Source of the DNA: JAADGZ01 sp964596835
Lineage (GTDB): Bacteria; Pseudomonadota; Gammaproteobacteria; UBA6429; Thiohalophilaceae
NCBI GenBank assembly: GCA_964596835.1
Contig: CAZQVV010000092.1
Span: forward strand, 1 to 10,619
Direction of reading: 5' to 3'
Length of the DNA: 10,619 nt
In this document: one piece after another, positions 8,055-10,619 of the stretch
Layout of the letters: every line of letters begins with the position of its first letter
Numbering within the stretch: position 1 is the first letter of the stretch
Made by a program: the position numbers and the translations under genes
Notes under the pieces: model-generated
Database searches by the model: none
Seen by the model: only the letters and a program-made list of their open reading frames with translations
Told to the model about the DNA's origin: nothing

Positions 8055-8303
8055 TTAATCGCCCAGGAAAATACCGGGGTACGACACATTTACAGCGACT
8101 GAAAGTGGGCGGTTTATTATTATTCGAAAACGAGATTTAAATACCTGGCAACAGGCCACCCTCATGGCCTTTTTGAATTCCCATACATAGGGAACCGAGC
8201 GTAGTATACCTAAATTTTGGAACCTGTCCAAATAAACAGACAAATAATAGATGAAATTTGCGCCTGGTCCAATTCCAGACTCAGATTCAGAAGGATTTGA
8301 CAT
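8055..8303 (-). CDS. Doubtful small ORF between bioD and ccoN
   Basis: An ATG at 8303 gives 82 residues beginning MSNPSESESGIGPG; a TTG at 8345 in the same frame would give 96. AGGG lies about 7 bases before the ATG. The middle is basic and aromatic (YVWEFKKAMRVACC) and the end reads SYPGIFLGD. I recognise no family, signal peptide or clear membrane helix. It fills most of the 390-base gap upstream of ccoN, exactly where the ccoN promoter should lie, so part of it may be regulatory DNA instead of coding. Confidence 0.25.
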   Translation of the reverse strand: MSNPSESESGIGPGANFIYYLSVYLDRFQNLGILRSVPYVWEFKKAMRVACCQVFKSRFRIIINRPLSVAVNVSYPGIFLGD

Positions 8304-8361
8304 CACAGCATCCCTGTCGGTCAGTAGTAGAATTACTCTGAACAATATTAGTATAAAATCA

Positions 8362-9033
8362 TCATGGTTCCAGTCTAATATTCAGCATTGCGGTTGCCGC
8401 GTCGTCAAGATAATCCAGAATGGCCAATAAGGGAGCATTGAGCCACTGGTCAATGGCTTCGATATTTTCATCCACCCCGGGATAATTCCCCTGCACTTTG
8501 TTAGCAATCCAGCCCTGCAGCGTTGCACCACTTTGCTCAATAGCCCGGGCGCTCAACAGTGCATGATTAATGCAGCCCAGACGCAAGCCCACTACCAGCA
8601 GCACCGGCAGTTCCAGCCCGATGGCCAGATCAGCTACCGTCTGTTGCCGGTTCAACGGCGCCAACCAGCCGCCCACGCCCTCCACAAGAATAAAGTCTGA
8701 CTGGCCTGCCAGACTTTGGAGTGACTGTTTTATGATTTCAAAATCAATTTCGACCCCGGCCTGCGCAGCAGCGATATGGGGTGCCATGGCCTCAGGAAAA
8801 GCATAGGGATTAACCTGCGCATAAGGCGCATCAATACTCGCAGCCTGCTGCAAACTCAGGGCATCATCGTTGATAAAGTGATCGTTTATTTTTGTTGCCC
8901 CGCTGGCGACCGGCTTCATCGCCGCCGTGCTCACGCCCTGCCGCTTAAGCATATTAAGCAACGCCACGCTGACAACGGTTTTGCCGATCCCGGTGTCGGT
9001 CCCGGTAACAAAAATACCGCGTGCTGTTTTCAT
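8362..9033 (-). CDS. bioD: ATP-dependent dethiobiotin synthetase BioD
   Basis: A cytoplasmic enzyme that closes the ureido ring of dethiobiotin from 7,8-diaminopelargonate, CO2 and ATP, the step before BioB. It has 223 residues, normal for the family. The P-loop is GTDTGIGKT at 11-19 with K18; a conserved K40 lies in MKPVASG; and VEGVGGW at about 117-123 contains the metal-binding E118. A nucleotide-base-contacting Asn lies in the IANKVQGNY region. The ATG at 9033 is preceded by AAGGT about 8 bases upstream. No other bio gene is in the window: upstream is intergenic, downstream is the small ORF and ccoN. So it either stands alone or was separated from a bioBFHC cluster. Confidence 0.96.
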   Translation of the reverse strand: MKTARGIFVTGTDTGIGKTVVSVALLNMLKRQGVSTAAMKPVASGATKINDHFINDDALSLQQAASIDAPYAQVNPYAFPEAMAPHIAAAQAGVEIDFEIIKQSLQSLAGQSDFILVEGVGGWLAPLNRQQTVADLAIGLELPVLLVVGLRLGCINHALLSARAIEQSGATLQGWIANKVQGNYPGVDENIEAIDQWLNAPLLAILDYLDDAATAMLNIRLEP

Positions 9034-9249
9034 TTTTATCGTACCTTTTATCAGACATTCAATATAAACGCGGGGGACGCAAAGGCGCAGAGTTTTAGAA
9101 GATCAAATACGTTATGAATTTTGTGCATGGTTTATTCATAAACCACTTTGCCGAAAACAGCCCGCCCTATGCTTCTGCGTAATGTATAATCCACCCTGTT
9201 CAATACATATTAACCTAACCTGGATAAACCACAAGATAAGTACCTTCAC
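9034..9249. other. Intergenic region upstream of bioD with short repeats
   Basis: This region separates the minus-strand block from the plus-strand accessory genes. It holds GACGCAAAGGCGCAGAG (9076-9092), a short motif seen in intergenic DNA of many bacteria (recalled, not searched). It also has a 7-bp inverted pair GGTTTAT-TC-ATAAACC (9129-9144), with a further ATAAACCAC copy at 9224-9232. TATAAT at 9185-9190 on the plus strand has no matching -35. There is no BirA-type operator with the usual long spacer, and I see no convincing bioD promoter. Confidence 0.4.
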
Positions 9250-9286
9250 GAAATAATTTTCTACAAAATGCGCAGAAAATTATTTC
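9250..9286. repeat. Perfect 13-bp inverted repeat at the broken edge of the XRE gene
   Basis: GAAATAATTTTCT (9250-9262) and AGAAAATTATTTC (9274-9286) are exact reverse complements around an 11-base loop (9263-9273). The arms are AT-rich and not followed by a T-tract. It lies a few bases before the point where homology to the XRE regulator begins, so it may be a junction element, an operator of the lost regulator or a small mobile repeat. Confidence 0.7.
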
Positions 9287-9299
9287 TAAGCTACTAATA

Positions 9300-9473
9300 T
9301 GTGCGGATTCACTGATTTTTGAGCCCGAGGAACTCGAACCGGACACCGATCTGCGTTTGCAGTTCAAGACGATCAGCAACATGCCCGAGGAAGAACGTCA
9401 GATCGTCAAACAGTTGCTGGAAGGGATGATTATCAAGTACGAGGCCGAACGCTGGTCATCGAAGACGCGATAA
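9300..9473 (+). pseudogene. C-terminal fragment of an XRE-family transcriptional regulator
   Basis: The frame reads CADSLIFEPEELEPDTDLRL, then QFKTISNMPEEERQIVKQLL, then EGMIIKYEAERW and a stop at 9471-9473. This is the typical C-terminal tail of proteobacterial XRE/cro-like regulators: the SADSLLF start, the DLRLQF core and the LLEGxIxKxEAxRW end. The N-terminal helix-turn-helix (about 65-70 residues) is absent. The frame stays open upstream to about 9267, but that sequence is the AT-rich inverted repeat and shows no HTH. So this is a truncated remnant, not a functional repressor. It lies 121 bases before the Abi-like gene on the same strand and may once have controlled it. That link is inference. 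Confidence 0.75.
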
Positions 9474-9594
9474 CCCGCCAGCAGCTAAAGAGAAAAAAAC
9501 GACAGGCAAAAAAACCCCGGATTCATCACTGGCCGAAGTCAGGAGAGGAAGTGCCCGGGGACTGTACTTTGACCATAGTGATACGAGCCCCTTT

Positions 9595-10271
9595 ATGCAA
9601 GCTGACTTTGCCCAAAAATTAAAACGTGTGCTCTCGACGGAATGGCTGGCGGCTTACCAACTGCAACTGGCCGGGGATGGCAATCGTAACCTGTTCAGTC
9701 ACTACGCCTGGAACATGGCGCTCAGTGAAAGCCTGTACGCCACGTTGCAGTTGTTGGAATCGGGTTGCGCAATACCCTGGATCAGGCCGCCCGCGCGCAC
9801 TTTGCTAAAGCCGACTGGTTTGAGGACAGCGCCATTATCCAGCCCCGCGATCAAGCCACGGTGAGCAAGGCCAAAAGGATGTTACTCAACAAAAATAAAA
9901 CGCTGGAACCCGGGCGGATCATTGCAGAGCTGAATTTTGGGTTCTGGATCAGCTTGCTGGACAAACGTTACGAGCAAACACTCTGGCCTGCGCTCATTAA
10001 AACCAGTTTCCCGCACATGCCGAGAAAAATGCGTACCCGAAAAAACCTGTCCCGACGGTTCAACAAAATCCGCCTTCTGCGTAACCGGGTGTTTCATCAT
10101 GAACCCCTCTGGTACTGGCAGAATCTGGCTCAACAGCATGACGCCATTTTAGAAGCCCTTTGCTGGATTGAACCGGCCATGCAAGATCTGGCCGGGGTGG
10201 TTGATCGCTTCCCGGACATTTATCAAAACGGGTTAACGGATATTGAAAATAAAATGAAACAGTTTTGTTAA
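9595..10271 (+). pseudogene. Abi-like protein of HEPN type, split by a one-base frameshift
   Basis: Two overlapping frames together make one protein of about 225 residues. The first runs from ATG 9595 (MQADFAQKLKRVLSTEWLAA) to about ATLQLLES. The second continues GLRNTLDQAARAHF to the TAA at 10269-10271. The join is at about 9760-9765 in TCGGGTTG, where one missing base (for example GGGG to GGG) restores the frame. Family features: an early WNMALSESLY block, GRIIAELNFGFWISLLDKRY in the middle, and RLLRNRVFHHEP near 10071-10106. The last contains R-x4-H, the HEPN RNase-type motif. Such Abi-like proteins are associated with abortive infection or RNA cleavage; that role is inferred here. There is no good ribosome site before 9595, and the frame is open upstream with no better start. 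It may be a real pseudogene or a sequencing error. Confidence 0.8.
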
Positions 10272-10296
10272 AATCGATTGATCTGATTTTTTAAAA

Positions 10297-10312
10297 CCGT
10301 GGTCTGTCCCCT
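10297..10312 (+). repeat. Direct repeat copy 1 (CCGTGGTCTGTCCCCT)
   Basis: Contains TCTGTCCCCT (10303-10312), also present at 10547-10556. The string, AGGGGACAGA on the other strand, resembles short repeats often seen near REP-associated tyrosine transposase genes; this is recalled, not searched. No transposase is present here. Confidence 0.6.
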
Positions 10313-10319
10313 ATACTCC

Positions 10320-10508
10320 TTAGTTTAGGAATAGCTGAGTAATTCCACCTATTATTGCAACCCAAGAAATAATAATCACAAATTTTTTATACTCTAAATA
10401 TAATGTATGTGCCGGATCAAATGCATTAGAGTTAAAAATAAAAATGCGATATAAAATCATTAGGTTGATTACACCTATTAGTACTGATATTAATCCATGC
10501 GCGTTCAC
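10320..10508 (-). CDS. Small hypothetical two-helix membrane protein
   Basis: A GTG start at 10506-10508 gives 62 residues. Two hydrophobic segments are visible: about 5-27 (GLISVLIGVINLMILYRIFI) and about 43-60 (FVIIISWVAIIGGITQLFL). The linker NAFDPAHTLYLEYKK is polar. A stop codon lies directly before the GTG, so the start cannot move upstream. The ribosome site is weak (ACGAG). The region is strikingly AT-rich compared with the rest of the window. It sits between the two TCTGTCCCCT copies, which suggests a cassette-like or acquired unit. I do not recognise the family. The regular amphipathic layout makes a real gene plausible. Confidence 0.45.
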   Translation of the reverse strand: MNAHGLISVLIGVINLMILYRIFIFNSNAFDPAHTLYLEYKKFVIIISWVAIIGGITQLFLN

Positions 10509-10546
10509 TTATCAGACTCGTTACATCATTTTTAAATAAAAATAAA

Positions 10547-10556
10547 TCTGTCCCCT
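10547..10556 (+). repeat. Direct repeat copy 2 (TCTGTCCCCT)
   Basis: The exact 10-base match to 10303-10312 in the same orientation, about 244 bases away. CCGTGGTC, which precedes copy 1, here follows at 10562-10569. The two copies bracket the small membrane ORF. Confidence 0.6.
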
Positions 10557-10619
10557 TTTATCCGTGGTCGAGTAGACGGATTCTCCCAACATGCAAACAA
10601 ACCATACCCAATAACCAGA

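Noticed and set aside
8153..8174. AGGCCA-CCCTCA-TGGCCT hairpin followed by Ts on the plus strand
   Set aside because: It resembles a rho-independent terminator, but no plus-strand gene lies before it, and on the minus strand the T-tract is on the wrong side.
9055..9127. Minus-strand 24-residue frame starting MHKIHNVF upstream of bioD
   Set aside because: No ribosome site or recognisable content; it runs through the short repeat at 9076-9092.
10262..10296. AAAATC...GATTTT stem after the Abi-like gene as a terminator
   Set aside because: Only six mainly A/T pairs; too weak to call.

Overview
The window looks like chromosomal DNA of a gammaproteobacterium, or a close relative, of moderate GC. 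The evidence is the gene order ccoNOQP followed by ccoGHI, the proteobacterial form of each product, and short intergenic repeats of types common in Gammaproteobacteria. The genus cannot be named from the sequence alone. From position 1 to about 9033 every recognised gene lies on the minus strand, so transcription runs from high to low coordinates.

In transcription order the core region holds bioD (8362-9033), a doubtful small ORF (8055-8303), then the cbb3-type cytochrome c oxidase operon ccoN-ccoO-ccoQ-ccoP (7971 down to 4771). A 471-base gap carrying a palindromic repeat element follows. Then come the assembly genes ccoG-ccoH-ccoI (4299 down past position 1), with ccoI cut by the window edge. 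CcoN (hemes b and b3 plus CuB), CcoO (one heme c) and CcoP (two hemes c) form the high-affinity terminal oxidase, and CcoQ is the small stabilising subunit. CcoG (membrane cupric reductase with Fe-S clusters), CcoH (assembly factor) and CcoI (P1B copper exporter) supply copper to the oxidase and help assemble it. CcoS, usually next after CcoI, would lie outside the window.

From about 9034 to the end the character changes to a small accessory or decaying region on the plus strand. It contains a perfect 13-bp inverted repeat, the C-terminal stump of an XRE-family regulator without its HTH domain, and an Abi-like HEPN-type gene split by a one-base frameshift. An AT-rich ORF for a 62-residue membrane protein follows on the minus strand, bracketed by two direct copies of TCTGTCCCCT. 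This reads as the eroded remains of an acquired defence or mobile module beside core genes. I found no intact new system, CRISPR array, tRNA or rRNA.
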